From: Gnetum montanum
Lineage: Eukaryota; Streptophyta; Gnetopsida; Gnetales; Gnetaceae
Direction: 5' to 3'
DNA length: 64,000 nt
Assembly (NCBI GenBank): GCA_015680685.1
Contig: MNCI01007769.1
Span: 206,509-270,508 of the forward strand
The position numbers and the translations under genes were made by a program. The notes beneath the pieces are model-generated. The model was not told the origin of the DNA and ran no database searches. It was given only the letters and a program-made list of their open reading frames with translations. The first letter of the stretch is position 1, and each line of letters starts with the position of its first letter. Positions 10,800 to 23,262 of this stretch are shown here, piece by piece.

Positions 10800-11730
10800 T
10801 ATGAGTACATATGGTGTAAGAAGGATCAAGAGCATATATCACTTATGTATGTGTTTCCTAATCTTTCAGAGATTAGAAAATATATATGGTTTGTTTTGCA
10901 CTAGTTTGTATTCTCCATCTCCTTCATTGACAATGTTGAAGGGGATTTCTCCCCATAGCTCATTGATGCATTTATCATTATTTACTTTGATCTCTTTTGC
11001 TCTATCACTCCTTTCAATTTTGTGGCAAATGGTAGGAGCTTCTTTCTAAAACTCCACTTTGGACTCTTATTCTGTATTAACATTGTTAATAGCTAAAGGG
11101 GTCAAATATCACTATGGATAATGATTTCACCTTCCTCATAAGGCAAGTGGATTTCTTGGTAAATAGGTCAAGATACAACTTATAATTGGGTTAACCAAGG
11201 TCTTCCCAGGATGAGGTTGAATCCTAGTATTTCTTCTACTACCAAGAAATATACCATTATAGTGAATTTCTCCCCTAATGAAAAATCTAGAGAAATAAAT
11301 CCTTTGATCACAACCTGTGATCGGTTAAAGGATTTAAGGGATGAAGTCAACATATGTTGCATGTATTCTGTTAGGCCCAAGTATTCAATGATGGTATGAC
11401 GTATAACATTGGTTGTTTCCTTATCATCCACATGTACCCTATGTACTTCATATCACCCAACCCATATGGTTATAAGGAGAGGATCCTTAGTTACTTTCCA
11501 ATTTTGGGGATTTATCTTAATTTCACTATCATGAAACATCAGTGATGTTAACTTTGATTCCTTGGACAAATAGGGTATCATGACTACATGAATAGACTTT
11601 TCATTAGTGAGGAAATCCTTACTAATAGAATTGAAGATCAACATCTTAACTAAAGCCTCACAATGGGCAATAGAAGTTATGACTAGGTCATACAAGCTCA
11701 AGTTTGTATTCTTTTGTATGAGCAACTACT
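10800..11730 (-). pseudogene. M3 retropepsin-like protease remnant
   Basis: Open frames at 11,453-11,725 and 11,180-11,431 (minus) give the pre-protease segment and the protease, ending in the conserved LILGRPWLTQL. The active-site stretch reads HVDDKETTNVI, so the glycine and alanine after the aspartate expected from M1 (VDDGAAAN) are lost. The frame appears to continue, with stops, to about 10.8 kb as in M1. Confidence 0.65.
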
Positions 11731-12178
11731 TAACCTATTCCATGGCATTAAGGAAGTGTTTGTAATTAATAATTGATTTTTCATTTTTAACTTTCTCCAT
11801 GCACCCCAAAATATGAACTTCATGATTGGATTATCGTTGTGGCCTAGCCTCTCTTTTTTCTTGTTAGAGTTTTGGTTCCTCCCATGGTTTACTTGTTAAA
11901 GCATCCTAGCTCATGGAAGTCATGAGAAGAGATGAGATGGGAGTTGGCTTTGGTGGGTACACTCCCTTCCTTGACTTGGACTACTTATCATTTTTGTTCT
12001 TGGCTTTCTACATTTCCTTCTTCCATTTTTTGGTTAAGGATTTCTTATTATCCCTATTTAGTTTCAAGGAAAAAGCTATTGCATTGGCCACCATGAGTGG
12101 TTGTTATTGTGTTGTTGGGTCAAGTTGTGTTGTAAAGGCCTGGGGTACCCTAATGAGAAAAGGATTCTTAGGGGGCAT

Positions 12179-12840
12179 TCATGATTGTATCTTTACAAAA
12201 AAAGGGGATTTTAAGCTTGAATAAGTTGAAGGACCCCTTTTGTTATTAGGGGGTACCTGAATCATGAATAGTTTCCTCATAGGCATTTGATTGTCATCAA
12301 CATTAAACACTAATATAATGTATGAACTGTTGTTAGAATTCAATGGGTCCTTATATACATGCATCAACTAATTCTAAGGCCTAACTAGGTTTGAAGTATC
12401 TAATACTAGTTCATCCTTATCAATCATTTTTTGCAAGTCATCTTTAAGTGTAAGGTAAAAATTAGTATCATGATCTCACAATTAATGATGATGGTAGAAA
12501 TGGTTGAGCTTAAAATACTTAGGCACTAGAGGGTCATCCTTAGTTTCTCAAGTGGGGTCTTTTTCTATTTCACATAACCTATCATGCCTCTTATGGGTAA
12601 TCAAGGTAATCTACTTGTATTAGATCCTACTACTCTTCAATAGTTGTATTTAGATCTCTTTCACCATTGTACTTGGTGAACTAAAGCATAGGGGCACTAG
12701 GAGAAAGAGTTAGGGATGGGATCATAGGATTAATGGGATTATCCTCATAAAAGTCCATTATCTTCACAATATTGGATATTGAGGCTTTAAGTTTCCTTAA
12801 CTTCTCAATTATGTCCTGGATCATTTGAGAAGCTTAATAT
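12179..12840 (-). pseudogene. gag: M3 gag remnant, core deleted
   Basis: Minus-strand reading gives the start of the gag domain near 12,830-12,660 (KIMDFYEDNPINP, then FTKYNGERDLN). It then jumps to the zinc-finger-like tail (HDTNFYLTLKDDLQKMI, near 12,500) and the linker with FMIQVPP (12,179-12,367). The central gag domain found in P1 and M1 is missing, so there is an internal deletion. Confidence 0.55.
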
Positions 12841-12844
12841 AGTC

Positions 12845-14143
12845 CTTGGGATGTCCCTGTTAGTTGTGGGATTTGGATGAAGTGTTTAGGTATAAACTAT
12901 GATGTCTATAGTCTTCCTATTAGTTGGGGTACTAAGGGGAGGGGATGAGTTACTATAGTGACAACTGGGTTAAACAAAGAAAATGATATTTGCACTAGTA
13001 TCTGGGGCACAAATGGAACAAGGGGATGCGTGATTCCTAGGTCACTTTGGATCGCATTGTCGATCCCATATGGATGGTAATGGGGTTAGTGATGATAATA
13101 ACCATCAATGATGACTACATAGATTTAGGTTATGTAGCAAATGACATGGAAAAGTGAAAATTTGTAGACTATAACACTGATTGTGTTTGATGCATAACTA
13201 TAACATGAGTGTGTCCAATCATGATTAGGTGAGGTGGGGGCTAAGGTGCTAGGATGTGTCTAGTGGAAGAAGTAAATGGTATGAAGGTAGGCATTATAGT
13301 CTCAGGGATTTATTATTGGAAGAGTTTTCCTAAGAGGTTATCATGTTTAGATTCTTTTCTAACTTTGTCCTCTTCCTCTAGTTATCCATTAGAAGTTACT
13401 TTTGCTTCTTCCTCATCCATCTCAATTAGATAAGGTAGGATGCATGTGTAAGTGTCAGTAAGAGGTATTTGGTCATATAAAAAGGGAATATACTCTTTTC
13501 CATTGCAATGTATGATCTCATATTCCCTTTTGGCTTTTAATTCCATTCATGAAGCTAGCATCATAACCTAGATCGTGGCACCAATATAGTTCTAATGATC
13601 CTCATTTATCACTGAGAACTTAGGACTTCACCCCCTTAGTTGCAAGGATTTCCTATATTCAATAATAGTAGTGTCTTTGGGGTCATAAAGCTTCATATCA
13701 TATTAGCTAGACATGTCATTAGTGAAGTTAGAAGCAAACTTGGTTAATTTTTGAAATGACATGTTGAAAATTGAGTTTCTAGATTTTTATTATTTTTAGT
13801 AAAGACATAGTAAGTGGAACAATCTACTAATCTAGTAAACCAAAAATAGAAAGGAAGTGGAAAACAATTGCTAAGTAGTGAAAATGGGAGAAAGGAAAAG
13901 TGGTTTACCTACTGGATGAAAATGGGTGTCATAATTGGAACAACATTGAATGGAATGGATGTTGTAGTAGATGGAAAATTTGTAGCAAAACCAAACTCTA
14001 TTACTGCTACTACACCAAGGCTTGTGAAACAAGGTTTGATAACCAACATTGGTATGATGGAATGGTAGAACGATAGAAATGTAGAAGGCTTGGAATTGGA
14101 AGAAATGGCTAAAGTGGGTTTATGATGAAGAATTTGGATGGAG
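12845..14143. other. M3 leader and gag N-terminal region, no clear frame
   Basis: Lies between PBS and the recognisable gag portion. It should contain the gag N-terminus by analogy with M1, but I cannot follow a frame through it. Confidence 0.35.
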
Positions 14144-14161
14144 GTCCTCCTTCTAGTGCCA
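14144..14161 (-). other. M3 primer-binding site
   Basis: Minus strand TGGCACTAGAAGGAGGAC, the same PBS type as P1, M1 and M2, six bases from the inferred LTR edge. Confidence 0.65.
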
Positions 14162-14167
14162 GAAAAC

Positions 14168-15968
14168 TAATGGTGCTATAAGTTTTGGTTGTTGAAATTA
14201 GAAAACTAAAAGACCTAAATGTCAAAATATTTTCATCCCTGAATCCCAAGGGCTTCTAAAAAATGAGATTCAAGATACCTTGGATGATCTTGCTTATCAC
14301 CCAAGGACTTACAAAATGTAAATAGAAATGGCTATGAAAACATAAACATAATCATAGATAAAATTAGAAATGATAATGAAAATAAAAATGTAAACATAAA
14401 TATAAATGGTGAAATGGAAAAATAAATAACTTTAAAAATGAAAACTTAAATGGTATTCCAATTGTATATTCAAAATGAAAATAAGTATAAAACGAAAATG
14501 TAAAGTATATTTTGCACAACATGAACAATAAGCTTAATAAAAAATAAAGAATATAGGTTCATGAAGTTTAGGTTTATGCCAAAAGCACAAGAAGTTCCTT
14601 GCAAAAGCTCAAAGTTCATCAAAGAAGGTAGGCTACATCCTACTACAACCCCATGATCTAGTTTCTTTCCAAATTTGGTTTTTAGTAACATTTCGTTGGG
14701 GTCCACCAAGGTCTACAATATGAGAATGGGATTGGTATTGTACTTTTAAAGCATGGAAGCTATTTGGGAGTTTTTGTGCCTAGTGTAGTACTAGTTTCTG
14801 CTAGTAAACAATGCTACAAAGTGAGGTTGTAATGTGCTTTGGTGATTGTGAAAGTGGAATTATTATGAAAGGTTACAAAGTACCAAAGTGTTGTAATGTG
14901 TTGAAAATTGGAACTGTGAAGACTACGAAAAATGCCAAATTTTGAATATGAAAAAATTTGGAAACCTAAAAATGGTGTTGCCATTGGATTTTTATAAGGT
15001 AGTGTTTCTATTTTTAGACCTATGCACAACTACCATGATTTTTGATAGATTGATGTCAATGTGCAAGTTGTAATGGTCATCCTCTCCCAGCATAGTTACC
15101 TTGTTTTGTAAGTCTAGAATGGACTATGGCCACAAAACCCATCTATTTAGTATAAATAGTCAATGGAATTTTGTGACTATTTTGTACCATCCTTACTATG
15201 TTGTCCTTGATCAATGGTCATCTACTTTCAATGGAGTTTCCATTTATAGTAAGTTTGAAATGAGCTATAGCCAGAAAACCCATCCGTTTACTATAAATAA
15301 TACATGGACTTTTGTAACTATGTTGGCATAATTCTTACTACATTGGCTTTGGTGGAGTATGTTGAGGTTGTTGGAAAATGTCAAAATTAGTAGAAAACAT
15401 GCAAAAAGTTAGAAACTATGGAAATGGTGGAATCTATTGGAAAGTGCCATGTCTAGTTGAGAATATTGTCTATGTTGGTTGTTGTTGACCTAGAATCANA
15501 GAAAGTGCCATGCCTAGTTGAGAATATTGTCTATGTTGGTTGTTGTTGACCTAGAATCACTACATTGGATATTATTGAAAAATGAAAATTCTAACAATTC
15601 CAATGTTGTACCTATACTAGATCTTAGGAATGACTATGCTAGCTACTATGTCTACTAAAATTGGCTTCAGAGTAGTTAGGGCTATTTCCATACAAAAAGC
15701 CATGAAAATGTCAATTTTAGCCATTTCCAATGTATTTTCAGCCTTCTGAAGCTCATATATACATATTAGATACCTTTTCCTACTGCAAAAGTAAGGCAAT
15801 AAAAGCTTTTGAGCATTTTTTGGCCTTATAAATCTGAAATATCCTAGATTTTCGCTCATGGACTACATATCTCATGTGAAGACATCTCATAGCTAGGAGG
15901 AGATGGAGTAGATGAAGAGGAAGCTCAATCTAGCTATGGGAATATAGAAAATCATCAACTAAGGATTT
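14168..15968 (-). repeat. M3 5' LTR (damaged)
   Basis: Bounded by the PBS on one side and the start of M2 on the other. The expected terminal TG (plus-strand view) reads TA. The segment is AT-rich with many ATAAAAATG-like words. The first 150 bases resemble 52.6-52.75 kb, suggesting a second LTR of this type there. A 60-bp direct duplication around the N at 15,499 is an assembly scar. Confidence 0.5.
15437..15560. other. Direct duplication flanking an N (assembly scar)
   Basis: About 60 bases ending CCTAGAATCA occur immediately before and after the N at 15,499, as expected from contig ends joined without removing their overlap. Confidence 0.75.
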
Positions 15969-17128
15969 TGAAACACCATTAACTTTGGAACTCATGATTC
16001 AGCATAGTCCCAAAATTTGGGTGAGGATCTCTGCAAGCGTGGTATCACGCTGGACTATGTAGACAACATGGCACCTTAGAAGTCCAAACACCTATGAAGC
16101 TGTTGTCGAGCTTGCTTGTCATCCTCTGCAGCATAGTCAACGTAGCATCCAGTCATGAGGCTAGTTTGTGCAAAAATGGCACTTAGGATGGACTAAATAG
16201 TTCAACAAATTTTCTAACTATGAGTCCTGCTACGCTACTCTATGCTACACAGTGTAGTAGGCCATGTCATGTTAAAAATGTTGCAAGTGTTAGATCAAAC
16301 ACAGAAGATGCAATTTGTAGATATTTGTTTTTGAAAGATGCATACCCTACTTTATCCTTAAAGTGTGATTAGTATGACATAGAAAAATAGAGCAAATTTC
16401 ATCAAAAATCACCTCAGTTTTAATGCTACACTGTGTTATGCTACATAGGATAGAACAACATAGTAGGACCCTAGCATGAAAAAATCTTCTCTCAAATTGT
16501 CTTGACATGGAAAATAAAATTGCCCATGCTTCTACCATGAAAAATTATTGATCTATTACCACCTCAGAATATGACTAAGTTCCCATGAAAAAACACTTGC
16601 AAAGTAAGTTAAAATTCAAGAAAAACTGGGTGCTACACTACACAGCGTAGCATAGGGTAGTAGGGTGATAATGCAAGAAGATCCTCCATCAAGTTGTTCT
16701 AGCAAAATAATTACACTTGGCTATGCTTTGACCACCAAGACTACTTTTCCCACTTCACCCTCAGGTCCCAATCAATGTCTCCTGATAAAACATTATAGGT
16801 TGTCATTCAAATTCATCCCAAACTGATGACTATGTTGTGCTATGCTACATAGTGTAGCACAACCTAGTAAGGACCTAAAAGATAAAAATTTCCCTAGGGA
16901 TTTAACGAAGAATTCTCAGGCTCCTTTAACATGAAAAGTGTAATTGCTGGTTGCTAAAGTAGCTTGTCTTGGGAAGCCTCAGAGGAGTATTTTTAGTTTT
17001 TGAACAAGATTTATCTTAAAGGTGGCTACTATGCTGTGCAGCGTAGCATAGTGTAGTGAGTGGGTATTCATGCTACTCCACTATGCTAAGTAGCATAACT
17101 AGCATAACAATTGAAAATAAGTCATAGG
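15969..17128 (+). repeat. M2 5' LTR, left half
   Basis: It starts TGAAACACCATTAAC, the same terminal motif as the LTRs of P1 (TGAAACACCAC) and M1 (TGAAACACTATG). It stops at ATAGG (17,124-17,128), the target site of M1, and resumes at 37,028. It contains a ~200-bp tandem array. Total LTR length without M1 is about 2.2 kb. Confidence 0.65.
16025..17105 (+). repeat. ~200-bp tandem repeat with TACGC hairpins in the M2 LTR
   Basis: Cores such as GCTATGCTACATAGTGTAGC recur near 16,230, 16,430, 16,635, 16,835 and 17,035, a spacing of about 200 bp. The sequence between cores is also related (TACTAGGRCC; CATGAAAA.TGTAATTGC). Each core is an imperfect inverted repeat of CTATGCT/AGCATAG or TACGCT/AGCGTA. 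Confidence 0.65.
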
Positions 17129-18360
17129 TGTAATGATCGAAATCATCAGTTACTAGAAACACCAAGGGGATTTCCATGTACACAGTTTTAACCCTGGATC
17201 CGTGTGAGGTCCATGCTGGAGAGAACGAATCAGAGGTACCCTGAATGGTCTTGTCAATTAGACAGGGACTTACTTAATCAGTAAATTCATTGATAATTAT
17301 ATGATGAAGTGGTGATTTGACATGGGAATATATTATCGATTTACGAGAAAACGAGATCCACTCTGCTATCGGATCTTGGAGGCAATGAAAGCAATGTAAA
17401 TTATACGAAATTATTGAAGAATTCAATGTAAACAAGGTGCAATGAATTGAATCTGACACATGCACTATCCTAAGATCTGGAATCTTCCTTATAGATAAAT
17501 ATGGTGAATGCAATGGGATTTACAAGAAAAGTTTGGTTTGGAGGAAGTGTCCGCCACCAACAACAAGATAATTAGAGAGTAAGCAAGAAAAGGCCAATCT
17601 ACCTTGTTCTAGTTAATGTGGACATAAGGGATTTAGGCTTGAAGCAAAGTATCTGCTAACTTGAAGTCTCTGGTCAAAAGCTTCCCTCTATCACTGTTGA
17701 TTCTCTTCTTGTCTTCTTGCCAATATTTTGCCAATATTGTCAAAAATTGCCAACAATTGTTCACCCTTTAAGCATTGTTCACTGGGGTATTTATAAGATT
17801 AGGATTAGGAGAAAAATGTGGTTTAGATGATGCATGTCCTGATCCCACAAAATGCCGTTTACGTGGTGAATTCTAGCTGAAGCTTGTGGCGCTATGCTGT
17901 GTTATGCTCTGAAGCATAGTATAGCATAACTACCCTTTAACAAGATAGTTTATTTGAATTTTTCTCTTACATTGAATGAACTATTCTATGAATATGTTGT
18001 GATATGCTAGGAAGCATATCATGGCGTAATGACTGCCACTACTTAAATTTCATTATCCTTGTTATATCGACTATGCTACTTGCACTACGCTGCGTTACAC
18101 TACATAGTGTAATGTAGCGTAGCATCCAAAAAGTCAAAGTTTTGAACATGGCTAACTTGCGAAGTTAAAGTGTTGTTGTTGTGCATCCCTTGTTTCATTC
18201 TATTCTCCTAGAGTCCACTATGCGGAGCTGCGTAGTGTAGTGTAGGAGTCCCTTAGTTGAAAAGAGAAAACTTGCTAAGATGTGCCACTTGTTGCAAATC
18301 CTTGCCTAAGCTTCAAGAATTTGCTGAATTATCGAGGTCTTAAAATTTCATGGTGTTTGA
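17129..18360 (-). repeat. M1 3' LTR
   Basis: About 1232 bp, collinear with 35,742-37,022. Plus-strand start TGTAATGATCG, end GTGTTTGA where the 5' LTR has GTGTTTCA. It holds a minus-strand TATAAATA (17,788-17,795), the hairpin at 18,001-18,020 and TACGC/GCGTA inverted repeats near 18,090-18,125 and 18,220-18,240. Confidence 0.85.
17788..17795 (-). promoter_or_regulatory. TATA box of M1 3' LTR
   Basis: Minus-strand TATAAATA within CTTATAAATACC. The same box stands at 33,719-33,726 and 36,401-36,408 in the other two LTR copies. Confidence 0.6.
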
Positions 18361-18376
18361 ATGGTCCCTCTTTGTT
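18361..18376 (-). other. M1 polypurine tract
   Basis: Minus strand CAACAAAGAGGGACCAT directly precedes the 3' LTR. It matches the P1 tract AATGAGGGGCCAA in context. Confidence 0.55.
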
Positions 18377-19550
18377 GATGTTTAGAGGGCTTGCCTGAAA
18401 GATGTCGACAAAGAATATGAAACACCATAGAGGTAAAGACACCAACATCATCCGTCGACAACTGCTCAGATTTTGCTCTGTCAAGCCTAGAAGTGCGAAG
18501 GTGAGAATGCAAAAAGTAGGAGAGGATTTTACAGTCATGAGGGAGGGAGTCTCGGGGAAGACTCAAGCATATGAGCAAGATACTTTGCAAACAAGCTATT
18601 AGGCATCTTCTCATGGGTGTTTTCTCGAGAGGTTACGCTATTGTACTGTATACGCGAGGCTTGCCTGGATGAGTTGCATTATGCCTGTATGGCCTAGACG
18701 AGTTGTGTTTCATCCATTTTTCCTAGCTTTTCCCAATATTTTTATTTTTTTTAAATAAATATGCTTTCCATGAGGCAAGTTACGTTACACCAATTCATGG
18801 ATGGGATGATTATCATGTGCGAAAGAGTTCCTGTATGCTCACATTCTGTACAAACAGGAGGAAAGGGTAAAGGCAGTTGTAGAGATTAGCCTTAGGAAAG
18901 AGTAAGATAAGGTGCCTAGTGGGGTAAAGGGAAATTTTCACACTCCCAAGTAGTCAGGCTAGTCCACGCAGCTACCTCAGAACATTGTGACACCTCACCC
19001 TCCCAGTGAACGAATTTTTGACTAATGCTATTGTGGAAAGTAACCAGCAAAATGTAACAAATAATCAAGAAAAAAAGAAATCGCCCTAATTTTTGGGAAG
19101 GCTTTTGAAACAAGTACCGTCTGAAGTGAAGAGAAGAGCACAATCCATGGAGAAGAAACCGTAGCAAGAGGCACTAGTCCCATTGTTCACATCATGGCTC
19201 AAGAATTCACCGTCGAGAGCCAGATTCATCTTATCCATCTAACTAGGCAAGGAGCCAGTTAGATGAATCTGCTAAGCCAAGATCTAGTGACGATGAAGGC
19301 TGGAGGTAGCCAAGGCTACAGATGACCATAGTTTCCTTGGGGCTCTAAGCAGCGAAGCTGGCCACAGGAGTTGCATTTGCTGAGTGGTCGTTGTAGCAGC
19401 ATCTTCAAGGGGTCAGTAGTATGCCTTTTGGCATACCCAAGAAATTATTAGGATGCTAGGAGGGTAGAAGCATTGCGTCTATTCCAATGCCCTACCCATT
19501 CCAGCTAGGTAGGGATGTCATGCAAGAATAATCACACTTGCTTGCTTCAT
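18377..19550. other. M1 3' untranslated region, no gene seen
   Basis: Between repeat B and the polypurine tract. Short open frames on both strands show no recognisable motif. The inverted pair CTAACTGGC..TTGCC / GGAGCCAGTTAGATG near 19,240-19,270 is minor. Confidence 0.4.
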
Positions 19551-19554
19551 GGAT

Positions 19555-19960
19555 TGTTTGTTGGTAGATTTTCAGTTTTAAGCCCTGGTGGACTGTTGTT
19601 GCTAGTTTTAAGTCTCAACAGACTATGGTCCTAGTTTAAATTCTGGGCACACTGAAGCATGCTAGTTTTATGTCGTAGCGGATGATAGGAGAGCTAGATT
19701 ATGGCCTTAGTAGACTATGTTGTGGTTGTCAGTTTTGTGTTTTGACACAAGGACAAGTCTGTGTTGGTTTAACATCTTAGAGGATAGATGCTTACCTTGC
19801 CAGTTTCACATCATGGCGGATGGTCAAAAACCTTGCCAGTTTAGCGTCATGGTGGACGTGTGTAGGAAATTCCATTTTTACATTGTAGCGGACAAGTACA
19901 ACACCACAAACTTTACATTTTAGTGGAAGTTTGTTACCTTGCATTTGAGCCGAGCTATCA
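19555..19960 (-). repeat. Repeat B of M1 (3' UTR tandem repeats)
   Basis: Plus-strand view: units like GCCAGTTT(A/C)RCRTCATGGYGGA and AGTTTTAAGTC..GGACTGTTG recur about every 30-60 bp. P1 has the reverse-complement type at 7.03-7.31 kb in the equivalent place. Confidence 0.6.
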
Positions 19961-19984
19961 TCTAAATGTGGTACTACATCAGAT

Positions 19985-21420
19985 ATGTGTGATTCACCAG
20001 ATTTGGAAGTTCATTACTATCGATGTTTGCTAGCCTAAATGCTTCGTTGCCATATGTGTTGATGACTAGGAAAGGGCCTTCCCAGCTTTCAGAGAATTTG
20101 CTCACTAGTTCACGAACAGCCTTGAGAACCAAATATCCTTTCTTAATCAGTCATTGATGCAGGTTGCGATGATGCTTCTGCTTCTGCCTATCCTAATATT
20201 TTTCAATGCTATTGAGCATCTGGATAAATTTCTCCTCCACTGAGTCTAGATCCATGATCCTGGACTCACTGTGTTGAGTCTCATTTATAACTGTGGAGAG
20301 AACCATCCATAGTGAGGGAACCTATAGTTCAAGAGGCAACATTGCTTCAGATTTGTAGACTAGGTTGTAAGGCGTCCTCCTAGTAGCTATCATGCATGTT
20401 GTACAATAGGCCCATAGCACGTAGAGGATCTTTTCATGCCATCGCTTCTTGTTGCTGATGAGCATCTCTTTTAGTAAATTGGTGACCACCTTATTTGTTG
20501 CCTCTGCTTGACCATTTTCTTGTGGATAGTAAGGCAAGGAAAAAGATTACTTAATACAAAGGTTGTTGTAGAAAGATTTGGTTTCGGCACTACTAAATTA
20601 TGGCCCATTATTTGTCACAATAGTCATGGGAAGCCAAAACCTGGTTACTATGTTATCCAAGATAAAATAACAAACCTTTTGGGATATAGTCTTGCATAAG
20701 GCAATAACCTTGACCCACTTCATGAAGTACTTGGTGGTAGTGATAATGAAGCTATGTCCTACGGAAGACTTAGGCGTGATGGGGCCTATGATGTCTAGTC
20801 CCCATTATTGGAATGACTAGGTAATCTATGTCATATGTAATTTAGTTGGTGACACTTGTATCAGATTTGTGTAACACTAGCATGTGTCACATGTATTAAC
20901 CTTGGTGAGGTAGCCTCACTCCATGTATGGCTAGTAATACCCTAAGCATCTAATTTTAGTGTCCATGGCTCATGGGGCTATGTGTCCTCTGCATAGTCCC
21001 TCATGAACTTCACTAACTATCTTTTGTGCTTAGTCACTATTAACGTAGGTTAATAATACCCCATCAAAGGAGTGTCTACAGAGAGTATTGACTCTGATGA
21101 TGATGTATTGCCTGACATGCTTGCGGATTGCATCCTTCTATGCAGGTGTTAACTCGTGCAGTGGTTTGCCATGCAAAAGGAAGGATTTAATGTTATCATA
21201 CCATTCTAGAGTCCCTTCCATAGTTAGGAAAGAAATTTATACCACTTGGATGATAGGATCTATACATTCCATCATTAAAGAAGGCCAGGTGGCAAAAAAA
21301 TGTGATGGCACATTTAAAGCTAGCATAGCTAATGCGTCAGCTACAGTGTTCTCACTACGCGGCATGTGTCACACGTCGATGGTTGCGAATTATTTTAGAA
21401 GATCTTTAGCCATATGTTAG
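19985..21420 (-). pseudogene. M1 integrase remnant
   Basis: Integrase inserts the retrotransposon cDNA. Minus-strand frames show the core start GLDIIGPITPKSSVGHSFI (near 20,815-20,755) and a degraded second catalytic block TIVTNNGP (near 20,610), where aspartate is expected in place of the first N. The third block is YYPQENGQAEATNK (20,530-20,490) with its glutamate, followed by WAYCTT and TPYNLVY. A C-terminal KFSESWEGPF region reads near 20,095. A zinc-binding N-terminus was not confirmed. Stops interrupt the frame several times. Confidence 0.75.
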
Positions 21421-21449
21421 TAGGGCTACAGATGCACAGCCTTGTAGGC

Positions 21450-21689
21450 TTAGACTTCCATGATTTGATTGACAATGAGCATTGAATCACCTCGGATTGT
21501 CAAGTGTTGAACGTTGAGTTCCTTATTTGCTAATAGTCCCCTCAGAAGCCCCTTGTATTCTACCACATTTTTTGTACAAGGGAATGCCAAACAGTAAGAC
21601 AATGGGTGAACATCCTTAGGAGAAAGCATAATGATGGTGGCAGTGCTACCGCCTCTAGTGGTTGAAGCTCCACCAAAGTATAACATCAC
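21450..21689 (-). pseudogene. M1 second RNase H domain (Tat lineage)
   Basis: The 79-residue frame reads YFGGASTTRGGS.., then NVVEYKGLLRGL and IRGDSMLIVNQ. This is the extra RNase H of Tat elements (family pattern FDGA..G..G, AEYEAL, GDSQLI). The first catalytic aspartate (FDG) is G here; the glutamate and the GDS aspartate remain. It lies between the regular RNase H and integrase, which fixes the lineage. Confidence 0.75.
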
Positions 21690-21860
21690 TTCAAGGCCTA
21701 TTGATACATGGCTTAAACTATGTACATGTTCATTAGGAAACTTAGGCTCTATTATGGCCTGATTGTTAACAGGTGATGTTACTAGTTGGTCAGCTATTAC
21801 TTGACCCTTTGTGAAAGATTGACCAATGTAGTGCCAGTCAAATTCTGCTATGAAGGCTTT

Positions 21861-23260
21861 CTAGAGGGCTATCCTACTTCTTTCATATATATTGTTCGTG
21901 ATTGCACTTAGAATGTTGTTTTTGCAAATTATGTTAACTTGGATGTGGAAAATATAGTGTGTACATTTTTTGAGTGCAAAGGCTAATGCCAAACAGTTAC
22001 ACTCTACTTCATTATACCTTATTCCATACACAAATAGAGAGTGACTTAGATAATAGATAGGGATTTCCGACCCGTCATCCCTCTTTTGACATAATAACGT
22101 AGCTATGGACATGTCTGAACTTGCCAGGTAGATGTAGAAAGGCTAATCCCTTTGTGATGGGAAAACCTTTAGCAAATGTAGCAACTCTTTCTTTAGGTTG
22201 TCAAATGCAGGCTCGCAGTTCTCGGTCCATTCGAAGTTAACCCCCTTCTTGAGCAGATGTTGCATAGGATGCAACTTGTCTATTAACTTCGAGATGAACC
22301 TCCTAATAAATTGTAACCTAGCCTACAACCCATGCAGTTCTTTGAGGTTTGTAGGTGGTGTTAGGTTAACTATGGCCTTAACCTTGTCAGGGTTGACTTG
22401 TATGCTAGCCTTCGATACTACAAACCCCAACATGGGTCTAGTTTTGACTCCGAACACATATTTTTTTGGGTTGAGCCATAGGTCGTGCCTAAGACATCAT
22501 GTGAGGATTAACTCTAGGTCTTCTGGGTGATCTTTGAAATTCTTAGATTTGATAGCTATGTCTTCTATGTAGTCATTCAATCTCTCTATGAGGTAATCAC
22601 TAAAGATATATGTCATGGCGCATTGATAAGTTGCTCCAGCGTTTTTTAGCCCAAAGGGAATCATGGTGTAGTAGAAAGTTCCCCAGGGGGTCATGAAAGT
22701 TGTATTCAGTTGATGTTCTAGGTTGATATGGATTTGATTATACCACAAAAATCCATCCATGAAGGATAGTAATGCGTGGCCAACTGTTCTTTCAATAAGT
22801 TGGTCAATACCCGATAATGGGAAATTTTCTTTAATCATTGCCTTGTTCAGATCACAAAAATCTATACAGATGCGTATTTCTCCCATTTTCTTAGAAACAA
22901 TAATAATGTTTAACACCCAGTCCAAATAATCAACCATTTGGATGAAACCAGCTTGGTATAGCTTAGTGATTTCATCAGACACTGCCAACGTGATTTCGGG
23001 CTTAATCTTCTGTACTTTTTGTTTAATCACTTTAATGCTCAAGTCTAACACAATGTTGTGCTGTATTAGTCATGGGTTTAAACCTGACATATCTTCGTAC
23101 AACCATGCAAACACCATAATGTTTTGTTGGAGTACTCGAGATATATTGCTCTATGTTTTGCTGGTCAAGGAGGGAACTAACCTTCAGAGCTTTGTTTGCT
23201 CCTTTCTGCGTAACCACAGGGACCTCAATGAGGGGATCCTTGGTCACATCACCAGCCTCT
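21861..23260 (-). pseudogene. M1 reverse transcriptase and first RNase H
   Basis: RT copies element RNA to DNA. The 184-residue frame at 22,497-23,051 shows IRICIDFCDLNKA, LLSFMDGFLWYNQI, TPWGTFYYTMIPFGLKNAGATYQ and YIEDIAIKSK. The catalytic YVDD is YIED, so the first aspartate is changed to glutamate. The family pattern FMDG..YNQI and PFGLKNAGATYQ is typical of Tat elements. RNase H follows at 21,861-22,112 (VYGIRYNEVE, LALAFALKKCTHY). The pre-RT segment is readable at 23,032-23,247. Confidence 0.85.
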
Positions 23261-23262
23261 AG

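Larger units (their letters stand above)
10800..15968 (-). mobile_element. M3: decayed Ty3/gypsy element, gag/protease end with 5' LTR
   Basis: On the minus strand: a damaged LTR from 15,968 down to about 14,168, a PBS, a leader, a partly deleted gag and a protease. No RT or integrase follows; the copy is truncated near 10.8 kb. The PBS type and the gag/protease sequence place it with P1 and M1. Element M2 begins at 15,969, so M2 seems to have inserted into the M3 LTR. Confidence 0.6.
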
